64,000 nt of DNA from Chondrilla cf. caribensis. Its lineage: Eukaryota > Porifera > Demospongiae > Chondrillida > Chondrillidae. The stretch is taken from positions 253,501 to 317,500 of the forward strand of contig OZ026550.1 in NCBI GenBank assembly GCA_964020155.1, written 5' to 3'. The position numbers and the translations under genes are program-made. Shown here one piece after another: positions 11,136-22,568 of the stretch (its first letter is position 1; the number at the start of each line of letters is the position of its first letter). Under the pieces are notes generated by a model. It worked only from the letters and a program-made list of their open reading frames with translations, searched no databases and was not told where the DNA came from.

Positions 11136-12035
11136 CTTTGGTTCATTCTTCTTCACTTCTGTATACAATTTGTGATGGGCAAATTTACGGAGTAACTCCA
11201 AATGTACTTCTTCAATGGTTGGCCTCTCCTTTGGGTCATCCTTCAGACAAACTCTGATCAATGCTTTAAGAGGATGGTCGTCTGATACTTTAGAGAGATC
11301 CTTTGCTCGTCGATCTACTTCTGATACAGTACCGATTCCAAACATCGAACAAGAAGGAGGTTCTTGGGTTGCTACCTCCAGCATCACCACACCCAGGGAG
11401 AACACGTCACCTTTGTCAGTAAAGCGAGTCTCCTTGTCGCGTAGGGCCTCCGGTGGCATGTACAGTACAGTGCCAGGTTGGGTGGTGGTCAAATACTGGA
11501 TGTCTGAGGGACGGAATTTAGCCTGACCAAAGTCACCAATTTTAGCAATTCTTCCACCTTTGTCCAGGAGAATATTGCTTGGTTTCAAATCTCGGTGGAG
11601 AATCTGAGGATTGTGATGGTGTAAGTATCTTAGCCCGGAAGCGATTTGTTGGCATATATCGACCTGCTTCTCCTTTGAGAGATTTCCTCTGTTGTCTTTG
11701 AGAAACGTCTCCAACGTCTGGTCCATCAACTCCATCACCAGCAATACACCGCCTTCTTGTGTCTCGTCATTGAATACACCGATAAACTCCACGATATGAG
11801 GGTCTTCAGCTGCTCTCAGAATGTCGCATTCTCTTCGAAAATCTTCCAACAGTTTCTCCAAATCTTGTGCGTTTTCTCTGGCGCTCTCGACAAGAATATC
11901 GTGGATTTTCTTCACAGCGACTGGTCTACCGTTATACGTTCCTCTGTAGACTCCTCCATAGCTTCCTCTCCCCAGACGATCGCCAACCTTCAGTCCTACC
12001 GCTCGGGAAAATCTCTTAGAGAACCGACCTCCCAT
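11136..12035 (-). CDS. N-myristoylated TKL-type kinase, exon 1 of gene C (type II)
   Basis: 300 codons ending in phase 0 at CCAAAG/GTGAGTG. The start MGGRFSK is a good N-myristoylation signal (Gly2, Ser6, Lys7). Motifs: glycine loop RLGRGSYGGVYRG (canonical three glycines), VAVKK, ILRAAEDPHIVEF, HRDLKPSN, DFGQAKFRPSD, TTQPGTVLYMPPE, GDVFSLGVVMLEV. It pairs with the kelch exon at 9961. Its N-lobe is close only to gene F, while its C-lobe matches B, D1 and D2. It lies about 150 bases downstream of an ADAR 3' remnant. Confidence 0.87.
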
Positions 12036-12186
12036 CTTCTTCGGACGGCAATAAAGAACAAGTCTTATTGAATTCGGGTGAGATCACGTGATCGACGATC
12101 TACCGGAGCCTCACGATCATCTACCACACATAATACTTCAGATAGCTCCAGATACTGTATTATAATAGCACAGCACGAAAGACAGT

Positions 12187-12602
<416 letters not shown>

Positions 12603-12655
12603 TTACATACAAACAGAAGGAGTTATATAATACAGGTCATGACCAAAGTTGTTAG

Positions 12656-13075
12656 GTGGTGTTGTGTGTGTGCGCGTGTGTGTGTGTGTGTATGTGTGTG
12701 GTGTGTGTGTGTGTGTGCGTGTGCGTGCGTGTGTGTGTAGATGGATGTGTGTGTATTATGGTGACAGTGTTGCCAATTGACATGATTGAACATTTTTACC
12801 AGTTCTCATATGTAAATATATTACACGCACTGCACACATGTACTGTCTACACTCCAGTCCAATACATAACCTTCACCAAATTCAACTATTCAAGTTTGAG
12901 TAAAACAGTGATTTACCAATTTTTCAGTGATTTACCAATTTTTCAGTGATTCACCATTTTTTCAGTGATTTACCAATTTTTCAGTGATTTACCAATTTTT
13001 CACAGAGATTTACCAATTTTTCAGTGATTCATTAATTTTTCAGTGATTTACCAATTTTTCAGTGATTTACCAATT
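12656..13075. repeat. (GT)n tract and 20-bp tandem repeat
   Basis: An interrupted GT run at 12660-12765 is followed by about eight copies of a 20-base AT-rich unit (tcagtgatttaccaattttt) at 12905-13075. The same pair occurs at 37845-37912 and 38125-38240, so it belongs to the duplicated segment upstream of C and D1. Confidence 0.8.
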
Positions 13076-13078
13076 ATA

Positions 13079-13454
13079 CCCTTCCATTCCATGTGGCATC
13101 AGAAGTGGCGACTCTTCAAATTTATCCCATTTCAAGGTCAAATCATCTCTGAACCCTTAATCCTTCCACAGAGAGTGGGACCACACTCCCCAATATCAAC
13201 ATTGAAGGCAAGTTCTTCATTACTAGCTGCTATCAGGTCAGGAGCTGTTATCATCACCTCAGTTGTGTGGGAGTCAGCTAATGTTATCTTATGTGCATAT
13301 GAGCTACAATGTGGCATGTTAAGAGGATGACTATATGTTCCCTTATATGGGCAATGGGGTGCACCTTACATTCCTTAGAGGTGTTCTAATCTCTGGGATA
13401 CACTCACACTTACTCTAAACCAACCACTACCTTGAACACAACCTTAACACATAT
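13079..13454. repeat. Duplicated block of unknown content
   Basis: Nearly identical to 38243-38631. On the minus strand a short frame ending near 13150 is open in both, but neither start nor splice sites are convincing. No function can be assigned. A (CA)n run follows at 13455-13534. Confidence 0.5.
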
Positions 13455-13465
13455 GCATACACACA

Positions 13466-13534
<69 letters not shown>

Positions 13535-13536
<2 letters not shown>

Positions 13537-13945
13537 GGCTCAGCCTCTCATAGCAATGTGTTGATACCAGTGGCATACCACAAGGTCACTACACTACAGA
13601 GGTACCAGCTCAAGGCTACATCACATGTCAACATGATCACACCACACAATCAGTACACCAGACGTGACATAACTGATAATACAAAAGTGAAGGTTAAAAG
13701 CAATGTGTGTTATATTACACAGGTGGTGCTATACTGCTGTTTCTGTTCCTGTGTTGTGCCAGGAGTGATGTACATTTGGAATGGGAACCAGTTTGGGACA
13801 TGGGACCTGTCCTGGCACCTCACACATACACCTTCTTCCACTCTTGCCTTGTTTGAAGTTGGCAACATTAACAATCACTTCAGACTGCTCTCTCCTCACC
13901 TGTGTCCTGAGAGGAGAGAGAGGAACAGCGAGGGATGATGGGGGT
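13535..13945 (-). other. Duplicated block containing a possible terminal exon
   Basis: Matches 38850-39245. A minus-strand frame starts after a strong acceptor (ctctctcctctcag, near 13910) and runs TQVRREQSEVIVNVANFKQG..VPGQVPCPKLVPIPN to a stop at 13729-13731, and it is open in both copies with one Cys/Tyr difference. It reads like a real protein end but I do not recognise it, and no upstream exon is found. It may be a fragment of a neighbouring gene dragged into the duplication. Confidence 0.35.
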
Positions 13946-13956
13946 GTTGGTACAGT

Positions 13957-13959
<3 letters not shown>

Positions 13960-14008
<49 letters not shown>

Positions 14009-14583
14009 TGGTTTGGTGAGGTAAGATGATGTACAGTATAGGATTTGTGGGGCGAGGTAAGGTAAATTATTGGGAAATTGGCACAGTATTGTAGTATCAG
14101 TGCCAGTGCTGAAGTGAGCAGAGAGACAAGGAGAGGCAAGGTGTTGTGAATGTCGGTTTCTGACCACAGTTGTCTACCCTTACACAGCTGCACTCCCTCT
14201 GTAAGGGAACCTATAATTCAATAATCGTCTCCAAACAGGAGAAAACTAACACACTGCCATGCTGCAAGGCCATAAATGTGGGACCCTCCATCCACACCTA
14301 ACACATACCATATCCCACAGGTTGGCTCATTGTGGGATAGCAGATATGTGGATGTTTGGACAAGCTACACCACAGATATTTCCTCCGGTGGAGTGTACCA
14401 GTGTGAGAGGGTACATTACAAAGAAAACTTTCACTACAGAAAGTTGTAGAGATCGATGAGGTCGGGTCACAGTTCTCTGCTAGTACACTATGCAAACATT
14501 TGTATTCATTCCTGTACAAATGATGTAATACAGCAATTTTGTTAATAATTTTGGTAATATTAGCAATCACACACACACACACA

Positions 14584-14658
<75 letters not shown>

Positions 14659-14668
14659 ACACACACAC
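13960..14668. other. Two (CA)n tracts and non-coding sequence
   Basis: Pure CA runs lie at about 13960-14008 and 14571-14668. The sequence between them has only short ORFs without splice support. Nothing else is supported here. Confidence 0.6.
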
Positions 14669-14669
14669 A

Positions 14670-15170
14670 CCATACATATGTGAAAATGTAAATCTACCAC
14701 CAAGAATAGCTGCAGTTTTTCAATACAATGTGATAATAGAATCCTGTTAAGTGCCAATAGTACCACTGGTGGATTCACATGGCTGGGATCAGGCACTGGT
14801 GTATGTTCAGCAAGTCGTTCATCGCCAAATAAATGGAAGTTGTGCAAACAGGACAAATTTGCTGATAACATGATAAAAAATAAGTAGCTCTCAGCAAAGC
14901 AACGCTCCTCAGTGAGACAAATTTCAATTTCTTTCCTTTTCACAACTACATACGCACGTACATGTCACACAGGTTTCAAGAACAGGGCCCCACTACTTGG
15001 TAATGCAATTACTTCATCAGTGCACCTAGTTCCTTGGGGATGGGGTGCAAATGACCAACCATGGAGATTGTCCACAATTAGGCCAAGATTTCAGAATTGC
15101 ATTACCATCGCACAGATAACAGCTGCTGATATGGGTGACCATGAGGGGTAACTTACAGCACACTAACTAA
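14670..15170. other. Unassigned single-copy stretch
   Basis: A minus-strand frame at 14680-14943 is open (ICLTEERCFAESYLFF..FGDERLAEHTPVPDPSH) and looks protein-like, but it matches no family I recognise and lacks clear splice sites. It could be a decayed transposon ORF. The stretch is not found elsewhere in the window. Confidence 0.25.
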
Positions 15171-15279
15171 GCAATTTCAGTGTACACTAATCTAGGTACA
15201 TACATACGCCACGTACATACATTATGTAGGCTCCTGCTAATACAACGACACAGACACACACCAAACTCACTTGGCCGTC

Positions 15280-15447
15280 TTTTCGTTGTATATATTTCAG
15301 CAAGAGCCATAAACTTCTCCAAAGAGATAAAGCTGTTGAATTCCTTTTCAATTTCTGCTCGAAGTTCAGGATCTTTGAGCACATGTAACTCGATCTGTGT
15401 GTTTCTCCTTAAGTTGCTTGGCGAAATAGCGAAGCATCTTCGACTGT
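15280..15447 (-). CDS. Possible exon of unknown protein
   Basis: Open minus-strand segment between an acceptor-like tgtccaacag and a donor-like GGCCAA/GTGAGT. One frame reads LRRNTQIELHVLKDPELRA followed by EIEKEFNSFISLEKF, a plausible charged helical protein. It lies downstream of the EF-hand exon on the same strand and might belong to the same gene, but this could not be confirmed. Confidence 0.3.
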
Positions 15448-15788
15448 TGGACACAATAAGCCCAGAGACAAGGCAAACACGTCAACACACAGCCAATACG
15501 CAAACCCATCACCAGACAAACTTACTTCTTGTAACTTGTATCTGATTTGGCTTCAAGTGAGGGTGCCGTAGCGATCCAGGCCGTCTGGTAAGCAACAAAA
15601 CAAATCATCTAAGGGTTTCCTCGTTTTGCGGTCACACCCCCCACGTGGTCGCAATGCCTGGTAGGAAAAGACACAACTGGAAAGCAAGACAAAGGAAGGA
15701 ATTGAGCTCTCAGTAGCATTTGGGATTGTGTGATGTGATAGAGGATGCGGGTTCTACTGGTGTACAGAGTGATACAAATATTATCGAG

Positions 15789-15799
15789 TGACACACACC

Positions 15800-15854
<55 letters not shown>

Positions 15855-15855
15855 G

Positions 15856-15905
<50 letters not shown>

Positions 15906-15943
15906 AACACACACACACACGCACACACGCACGCACACACGCA

Positions 15944-16021
<78 letters not shown>

Positions 16022-16044
16022 CACACACACGCACGCACACACGT

Positions 16045-16095
<51 letters not shown>
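15789..16095. repeat. Long (CA)n tract with CG-containing interruptions
   Basis: About 300 bases of CA repeats interrupted by cacgcacg and caaaca motifs. It generates long HTHTHT/VCVCVC reading frames on both strands that are not genes. Confidence 0.95.
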
Positions 16096-16096
<1 letters not shown>

Positions 16097-16099
16097 CTC

Positions 16100-16276
16100 A
16101 CGATCACTAGCTGGTATCCAGGCCACTTCACTTTACTGTTCTTATTGGTGTCATACACGCTCCACTGTAGATTGATCTCGGACGATATCCCCTTGTCCTT
16201 ATTCCTCATAATCCACTCCACAATCTCCTCAAGACTAGCGGTTCCATCCTTGTTCACATCAATGCTGTAGATCCAC
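16100..16276 (-). CDS. EF-hand exon of a calumenin/reticulocalbin-like (CREC) protein
   Basis: Exon of 177 bases between acceptor gaatttccag and donor GATC/GTGAGA. It encodes a canonical EF-hand loop DVNKDGTASLEE (Asp1, Asn3, Asp5, Thr7, Glu12), then EEIVEWIM, a spacer and a second degenerate loop DTNKNSKVKWPG in which position 12 is not acidic. The pattern W-I-x3-D-x-NKDG, EE-I-x2-WI, then W-x3-D-x-N matches paired EF-hands of CREC proteins, which bind Ca2+ in the secretory pathway. Other exons were not identified. The donor lies directly against a large (CA)n tract, so the exon may belong to a broken gene. Confidence 0.55.
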
Positions 16277-16289
16277 CTGGAAATTCAAT

Positions 16290-17545
16290 AATCAAGAGTA
16301 AACAACAACACAAACAACAACAACATATACTGTTCAACCCTTCCTTTTATCTCTGATGTACATTGTACATACGTGAGAATACAATAGCCAACAGACACAG
16401 ACTGTACCACATGAGAATTATTGCTAACTGTGGAAAAGTGAAATCTACGAAATGATTTGAAGAATTAAAAGATCAGAGGAGTGAGAGAGGTTGCTGATAG
16501 CTATGAAGGCAATGATTCGGGAGTGTGACCAGTGAGAATTTGGAAATGAAGAGGGAAGATTTGCAACTGCTGTCTGAAGAAGACCCTTCCCACCCCGACC
16601 AGGCCTACCAGGACTTGCACTCAAAGTAACACTTATCAGTCCTCTGCTTCAACTCCAGCTGTCTCTGGTTTGAATTTACTTTGTTTTGTAACACACCGTT
16701 TGTTATGAGTTGAATAAGGACGTGGCTTTTTCTCTTATCACGTGTAATAGCTATACAGCATTACTATCCTCAAGGTCTGTGCGTGGTTATATTACACATT
16801 GTTCTAACATAGACGTAGAGTATAGAGAGTCTATGATTATGTGCGTTAGTAATCAGATACGGACGATACGTACGTGTGTGGTGTTTATACTGGCAGAAAG
16901 TCGTCTCCTTCGTCGACCTGCACCATCTCGCTCGAGCTCTCCTTGATAGTCTTCTCTACTTGTACCGGTTGTACCAATCCCTCCTTTCATGTCGTCGGCA
17001 TCCTCGTGAACTTCTCTGGATAATCGATGTATGTAGAGGGAAGCTAAGAACTCAGCTATACATGGCCTTCTGTCCAAGTGGCACACAGTGCATATGCGTT
17101 CGGTGGTATCTAGCTAGGTTTTCGGTTGAAGGACCGGATATTCAAACCTTCTCATGCCAGCATCGTCTTCAAAGGCAAACACTCGAACTTGACAAAAAAA
17201 ACTAAACAAAAGGCGAGAACAATGATCCTTGCGTAGCAGCCATTTTATATTCTACACAATGAAGAATTATTATTGATATGTTATGGGGTAATACTGCATC
17301 ATCGTTATTCAAATCAGAGAATAACAATGTAATACAAAATAGACCACAGCCTCGGACACAGGGGTTAAAGCAACTGACATGAAGTATAGTATACACACAA
17401 ACAATAAATCTGAGCAAAGATATAATATTGATATCACAATAATCTAGTTGACATCTAGCTACACATGATAAATGCAAACAAAACACTGTACACTTTGTGT
17501 TGTAACATGCAGTAGAGTTGACCACGACAAGAATAATGTCATTTC
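16290..17545. other. Region without a supported gene
   Basis: Low in repeats. A minus-strand frame at 16853-17060 (AEFLASLYIHRLSREVHED..GELERDG) has protein-like composition and might be a 5' exon of the EF-hand gene, but splice sites are weak. The remainder, including 17205-17545 next to the end of gene G, shows nothing I can support. Confidence 0.4.
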
Positions 17546-17547
17546 TT

Positions 17548-17837
17548 CTACTGATCTTTACTCCATGTTGGATCTTTGATGGCTTTCTTTTCCAAATCCT
17601 TTGCAATGTTTGTACCAAAGGTAGCTTCTACTTGTTGTAGTAGGAACCTCCATGTTGAGGGGTAGGACTTTCCAGAGAGACCGTCCCTCCAGTATTTCAG
17701 GGCTAGTAGACCACCAAGTGGATCTGTACGGTAAGCCTGAACATGTTCAATAGGAACCCCCAAACAAATTGCTAGGGACTGCCAAACTGGTTGGTCCAAT
17801 AACATCTTGCTCAGACCGACATCTGATGGAGTCAGAC
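17548..17837 (-). CDS. Death-domain exon (3' end of gene G)
   Basis: Acceptor tcatcacag/GTCTGAC, phase 1 start, stop at 17548. The sequence WQSLAICLGVPIEHVQAYR, then a Leu-rich helix with a conserved Trp (LKYWRDG) and TWRFLLQQVE, follows the six-helix death-domain pattern. Death domains mediate homotypic assembly of signalling complexes. It follows a Pro/Ser/Thr-rich linker exon (18012-17920). Confidence 0.75.
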
Positions 17838-18114
17838 CTGTGATGATGGAATCAGAAATGTAATATTATTGCTGTATGCTCTGACCAACAGACACTGACT
17901 GTATCTCACTAGTACTCACTGTAGAATTCCAGACTCTGAGGGTATTGAGAGGGGGACGTATCCCCTGCAGAGGTACTGGGTGGCTGTGGGTTGTCACCAG
18001 TTGTCATGGTTACTACAAACATTAAAATGCAAAAGTAAAATAGGAATTCTATGTACATATGCACAAATACACAAAAAAACAAATTCGAAGAACAATTACA
18101 CTCACACCCACATA

Positions 18115-18186
<72 letters not shown>

Positions 18187-21100
18187 ACAAACACACACAC
18201 ACACCTGTGGATTTTGAGCCCTGTAAAATAGACTTCATTACGTTACTGCAGTCCTTATCACTGGCTACATCATTCTCTGGTGATAAACAGCACATCGTAA
18301 GGCGTTCCTTGTCAAGTTTTGCAAGATGACGTTTGTCTCCACAGGCAAGATCAGCTTCTTGTCTGGCTAGTGGACAAAATGTACACAGAGTACAGAGAAT
18401 CACCGAGGAGTGTGTAGAAGTGCCGAAAAGTCTGACATATGCTTCTTGCATGAAGTCCTCGAGATCCTTGACAACGATGTGACAGTCTTCAGGAGACCAT
18501 TTGGGGGAGTCTTTATCATCCACCTGGGCTGGATTGATGTGGATTGAGATGTGGTCGATGTTGTCCACAGCGTAGATGTTGTATGGGTATTGAGTTCCTC
18601 CTTTGGCTTTTTTGACAATGGCGATGACATCTCGGCAGCGAGGAGTGGCTGGTCCCGTACCAACTCTGACATCATAACCCTTGCTATGGTGATTCATGAT
18701 GTTCACTACAAAGTGTGGGAAGAGACCTTGGGGAACAAAATATTCAGTCGACTCCTCCGTGTTGATAGTAAGTGCAAGTGGGGGAATAGGACCTTCCTGA
18801 TCGCTTGGGACAAACTTCCTATCACCACGTGGAGGTAGGATTGAGGGAATGAAGAGCTGTAGTTGGTCTCCTGGCATCTCTGCAGCTAATCCCCACTTGA
18901 GCAGGCAGTTCAAGAGGTAGGAGTGAAAACTCGAAAATGACCCTAGTTCATCTGGGACTCCTAACAGAGCAAGAGAATCAGAAGTGAGGATCCCGCTTTT
19001 TTGGAGTTTGGAGAGACATGTTCTCTCTTTCGTAGGCATATTCTGAGTGCGCAGATCATAAAATGGGATTTCTAAAATATGGGTTACTTGCTGATAGAGG
19101 ATGTCGGGTTTGGTGAATACTGGAGACTTGTGTAGGTTGTCTGTGTTGTCTGGGTTCACTTCGGTGTAATCCATGTCAGGACAGCTGAATATCCCCAGCA
19201 TGTGGAAGGTGGTTAGCATGGCAAGGAACTCCTCATCCGATGAGACAAGATTGTGCTGAGTACACAGCTTATGGAGATCTTGGTACGTCATCACAGAGAG
19301 GGCGGAGTTATCAGTTGACCAAAAGATCAACTGACAATGGAACCACAAAAGTGGGAAGCGGATTTTGAACTTGGATTCGGTATTGGATACAATTTCACGC
19401 AGCTTCTTAACACCACTGCAAGAACGGTCGAGGCTTTCCACCAACATCACATATGGTTGGCTTTCTTCCCAGGTTGGGATGTTGCCGCAGTGGGATTCCA
19501 GCAGCCTTGCAGCCTCTTCGAGGCTTTGAGAACATGTGTTCTTTCTTGATCCCACGATAATAACAGGAAGTACATCACTGAGACCCAAGGTGTCGCTGTC
19601 TTGTCTGAGACGTTTCTGCAGCTCCTTTTCCATTTTCAGGAACTTCTCCTTGCAGTGGCGAAGGGTGTGTAGGGAACGCTTGATCATATCCAAGTTGGTC
19701 TGGGTTGGATTGGAAAGACTTTTAGTGGCAAACTGACAGAGCTTTCGGTAGGTGATCTCTGGACAGGCAGAGAGACCTTCCTCCGAGTTGTACACAATAA
19801 GGTACATGGCTCGGGAGGTGGCAATCATCGGGTGGAAGTCGAAGAAGGCTGGCTGACCACCGCTGTCAACCAGGTGGATCATACGGGCTTTATTGAGATG
19901 ACCCTCACCTAACGTCTGAGAAAGATTATGAAGAACTCTTTGCATAAGGCTAGAGAAGGCATCCTCAATCCTCCTTTGCTGGACTATGGCTGTGGGCTGA
20001 GTGTGTTGTGGTGTTGTAGTATTCCTTGGTAAAATCGATGTTGTAGCATCTTCTAATTTAGATTTGTTGAACTGAGTTACTGTACGAGGTGGCAATTGCG
20101 ACCTGTCGGTAGCTGGAATCAAAGGTTTCTCTTCTGGGACTTGAAACACACTCTGGTGGGTATCATACTCCTCCTCTGCGACAGTGTGGTAGAGAGCGGA
20201 TTGAAGTTTTGTGCGATTAAATTTTTCCCACTTCAGTGTGTCATCTATGAAACACTCCATGACGACCTCTGCTGCTGTGGACACAGGAGTGCTCTCAGTT
20301 GACTCTTGAACGTCACCTGACAATGCTCTCTTGAGTTGTGTCTTTCCAGCTGCTGGTGGTCCTAGAGTGACGCACTTGACAATCTCAACTTCCACAGAGC
20401 CACCTTTTCAATGGTATAATAGGGAAAATATAAATTACTAACCAATGAAAATAATAATATTATAATAACATATCATTACATGTTGTGCTATGTACCTTTA
20501 AATTAACAAGTCCAGCTTGAAAATCAATTTTTTCTTTAGTTAAAGAATTTACATAACTTGAAGGCTGTGTGTACAAATATATTGGGTATAGTTCATCATT
20601 TTCTGAACCAATTATCATAATGATAACCTTTGGCCACCATCCCATGCATACATTTGGTGATGGATGAGAATATGCAAAAAAGGATGAAAAATGTCTTGCG
20701 AATTTACATAATACAAAGATTTGTATTCATATGCATGGTATGTATCATGTACATCCTATTCCCACAGCACTGATGTGTACAGTATGTACATTAGCATATG
20801 GTATGGAGTAGTCACTTTGAACTGGGAATAAGGACTGTTTGCTATGATTTCATATTCACAGATGTCTCATCTCAGGTTGCCTTGTCCACTTGTGGACTGA
20901 CAGTGTTGAAGGATTGTGGAACTGACACAAGTATTGTGACACACTTGATGTGTTGGAATGCAATATTAGAACACTCACTCAACTCATGTGCATGGTCTAC
21001 ACAGGATCGAAGGAGATGTATTAAAATAGAGCAGCTATAGACACTAGTGGCATATTAAAACATAGTTATGATGTGTACAAACAGACATTGAATTTAATTC

Positions 21101-21949
21101 CTCACCTTTGTACAATTTTTGATTGGCAATTTTAAGTAACTTTGAATGTACTTCTTCAATGGTCGGCCTCTCCTTTGGGTCGTCCTTCAGACAATCTTGG
21201 ATCAATGCTTTAAGAGGATTGTCGTCTGGTACTTTAGAGAGATCCTTTGCTCGTCGATCTACTTCTGGTACCCTGCCAATCCCTTCCAGCCAACAAGAAG
21301 TAGGTTCTTGGGTTGCTACCTCTAACATCACCACACCCAGGGAGAACACGTCACCTTTGCTATCAAATCGAGGGCGATCATCGCGCAGACACTCCGGAGG
21401 CATGAACGGTAGAGTACCAGGTTGTTGGGTGCTTAGGTGGCTTTTGTCTGAGGCTTGGTCGAAGTCACCAATTTTGGCCGTTTTTCCATCTTTGTCCAGG
21501 AGAATATTGCTTGGTTTCAAATCACGGTGGAGAATCTGAGGATTGTGATGGTGTAAGTATCTTAGCCCGGAAGCGATTTGTTGGCATATATCGACCTGCT
21601 TCTCCTTTGAGAGATTTCCTCTGCTGTCTTCGAGGAACGTCTCTAACGTCTGGTCCATCAACTCCATCACCAGCAATATACCGCCTTCTTGTGTCTCGTC
21701 ATCAAACACTCCATGGAAGGTCACGATGTGTGGATGTTTAGCTGTCTCCAGCAGCTTATATTCTCGTGCAAAATCGTCAAAAATCTTTCGTACTTTCTCC
21801 TCGTCATGTTGTGCCTTTCCAATAGTGGACTTGTGGATTCTCTTGACCGCTACGGGTTGCGAGTTCAACGTTCCTCTGTAGACCATCCCGTGCGCTCCCT
21901 GGGCGAAAGGTTTCTTCTCTATCTGAAGCCTTGATGATCGAGCGCCCAT
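17548..21949 (-). CDS. Gene G: predicted pseudokinase-ROC-COR-death fusion
   Basis: Proposed exons 21949-21106, 20403-18205, 18012-17920 and 17837-17548 total 3426 bases, giving 1141 residues plus stop. Order: MGARSS kinase-like domain, ROC GTPase, COR, low-complexity linker, death domain. The key join is kinase to ROC. The kinase donor is shifted relative to its paralogues so that it ends in phase 1, exactly what the ROC exon needs. The ROC exon has an in-frame stop just before its acceptor and no ATG before its P-loop, so it needs an upstream exon. The kelch exon expected downstream is absent. ROC-COR-death proteins are GTP-regulated signalling scaffolds (compare DAPK1, MFHAS1, LRRK). The architecture is inference from splice phase and position; a cDNA would settle it. 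An alternative is an unseen different 5' exon for ROC-COR. Confidence 0.6.
17920..18012 (-). CDS. Short linker exon of gene G
   Basis: 93 bases, phase 1 at both ends, between acceptor atgtttgtag and donor CTACA/GTGAGT. It encodes TMTTGDNPQPPSTSAGDTSP and a short continuation, a flexible Ser/Thr/Pro-rich linker between COR and the death domain. Confidence 0.65.
18118..18203. repeat. (CA)n tract that supplies a splice donor
   Basis: The microsatellite abuts the end of the ROC-COR exon at 18205. On the minus strand the donor is CCACAG/GTGTGTGT, so the first intronic bases are the repeat itself. Confidence 0.8.
18205..20403 (-). CDS. ROC-COR GTPase exon of gene G
   Basis: One exon of 2199 bases. 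ROC: P-loop GPPAAGKT right at the exon start, then a long insert, and a switch II motif VDSGGQPAFFDFHP (Walker B Asp about 166 residues later), followed by AMYLIVYN and VLPVIIVGSRKN, where the usual G4 (THxD or NKxD) is degenerate. COR: PLLWFHCQLIFW, a winged-helix-like stretch with LTTFHMLGIFSCPD, and VFTKPDILYQQV. The C-terminal third is a less typical alpha-beta region that I do not recognise. The domain order ROC-COR-(linker)-death is known in invertebrate signalling proteins. The reading frame starts without an ATG, implying an upstream exon. Confidence 0.82.
20404..20740. other. AT-rich junction sequence within intron 1 of gene G
   Basis: Distinct AT-rich sequence between the ROC-COR exon and the truncated kinase-kelch intron block. 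A minus-strand ORF (MGWWPKVIIMIIGSENDE.., 20645-20460) ends near AAAG/GTACAT but would be phase 0 and cannot splice in frame to the ROC exon. It probably came with the ROC-COR segment. Confidence 0.45.
20740..21040. repeat. Truncated copy of the kinase-kelch intron block
   Basis: Matches the kinase-proximal third of the intron blocks in the other units and then stops at about 20740, where kelch-side sequence would be expected. This is the breakpoint at which the kelch half was replaced by the ROC-COR-death segment. Confidence 0.75.
21106..21949 (-). CDS. Pseudokinase exon 1 of gene G (type I)
   Basis: 281 codons plus one base, start MGARSSR (myristoylation-type), close to kinases A and E. 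It retains FAQGAHGMVYRG, VAVK and HRDLKPSN, but DFG is changed to DFD and the four residues KFRP that follow QA in all paralogues are deleted. Loss of the DFG glycine together with a shortened activation segment predicts a weak or inactive kinase. The C-terminal tail is shortened so the donor falls after KLYK (AAAG/GTGAGG) in phase 1 instead of phase 0. Confidence 0.82.
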
Positions 21950-22174
21950 TTCAACCGTACAGCTATTCTAGCTTGTAGTCTTAGGTATACTAGTTGGACC
22001 GTCTTTAAAAACTCTTTCATGTACTAATTATAATAACACTGTACAAGGACTCGCGACTCAGCAGTAAATTTACGGGCGTGGTCCATGCATCGTGTGTTAT
22101 GAACATCATATTACGTCATAGTACCACCTGACTTATTACGTCATATTGTACTCCTTCACTCACTGGGTGTGCTG

Positions 22175-22500
22175 CAGGTCAGATCAACACATGTACCTGA
22201 TATGTGACTGTGTAGTTCTGGGTTCCATGGTCATGTACTGACTGCTGGACAACTTCCCCACAGACAACAGAACCCAGTTGGTGACCAGTGATGGAGGTGT
22301 GTACCAAGACCAACGCAGCATCAATATAGTTCATACATGGAGGTAGGTCCTCTAACCAGAGGCTGGAGGGTATGAACCAACAATCTTTGGGTAACATGCT
22401 GTGTGTTGGATTATGAAGATTGTCAGTTGATAGCATGCAGTGTGTCTCAGATTGTGGGCAGACTACATATAAAAGACGTCGGATTATTGAGGTTATAATG
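22175..22500 (-). other. Duplicated block upstream of kinase G with an open exon-like frame
   Basis: Second copy of the 2943-3330 block. Here the frame from a possible acceptor (tttatatgtag) to the donor TATCAG/GTACATG is uninterrupted. Unknown protein; see the copy at 54536. Confidence 0.35.
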
Positions 22501-22568
22501 ACCGTTCCTTTGAAGTGAGTACACAAAATAATATCAATAAAAGTGACAATACACCGGCTGTACACACA

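Noticed and set aside
15540..15620. Kinase catalytic-loop remnant (HLKPNQIQVT-like reading)
   Set aside because: Only about ten residues resemble HRDLKPSN and the flanking frame has stops; too short to support.
15609..16257. Cys-Val or His-Thr repeat proteins
   Set aside because: Pure translation of (CA)n/(GT)n microsatellites; the same holds near 700, 12.3, 13.5, 18.1, 38.7, 39.3 and 49.1 kb.
20460..20645. Minus-strand ORF MGWWPKVII.. as the first exon of the ROC-COR gene
   Set aside because: Its donor is in phase 0 whereas the ROC exon needs phase 1, so the join would be out of frame.
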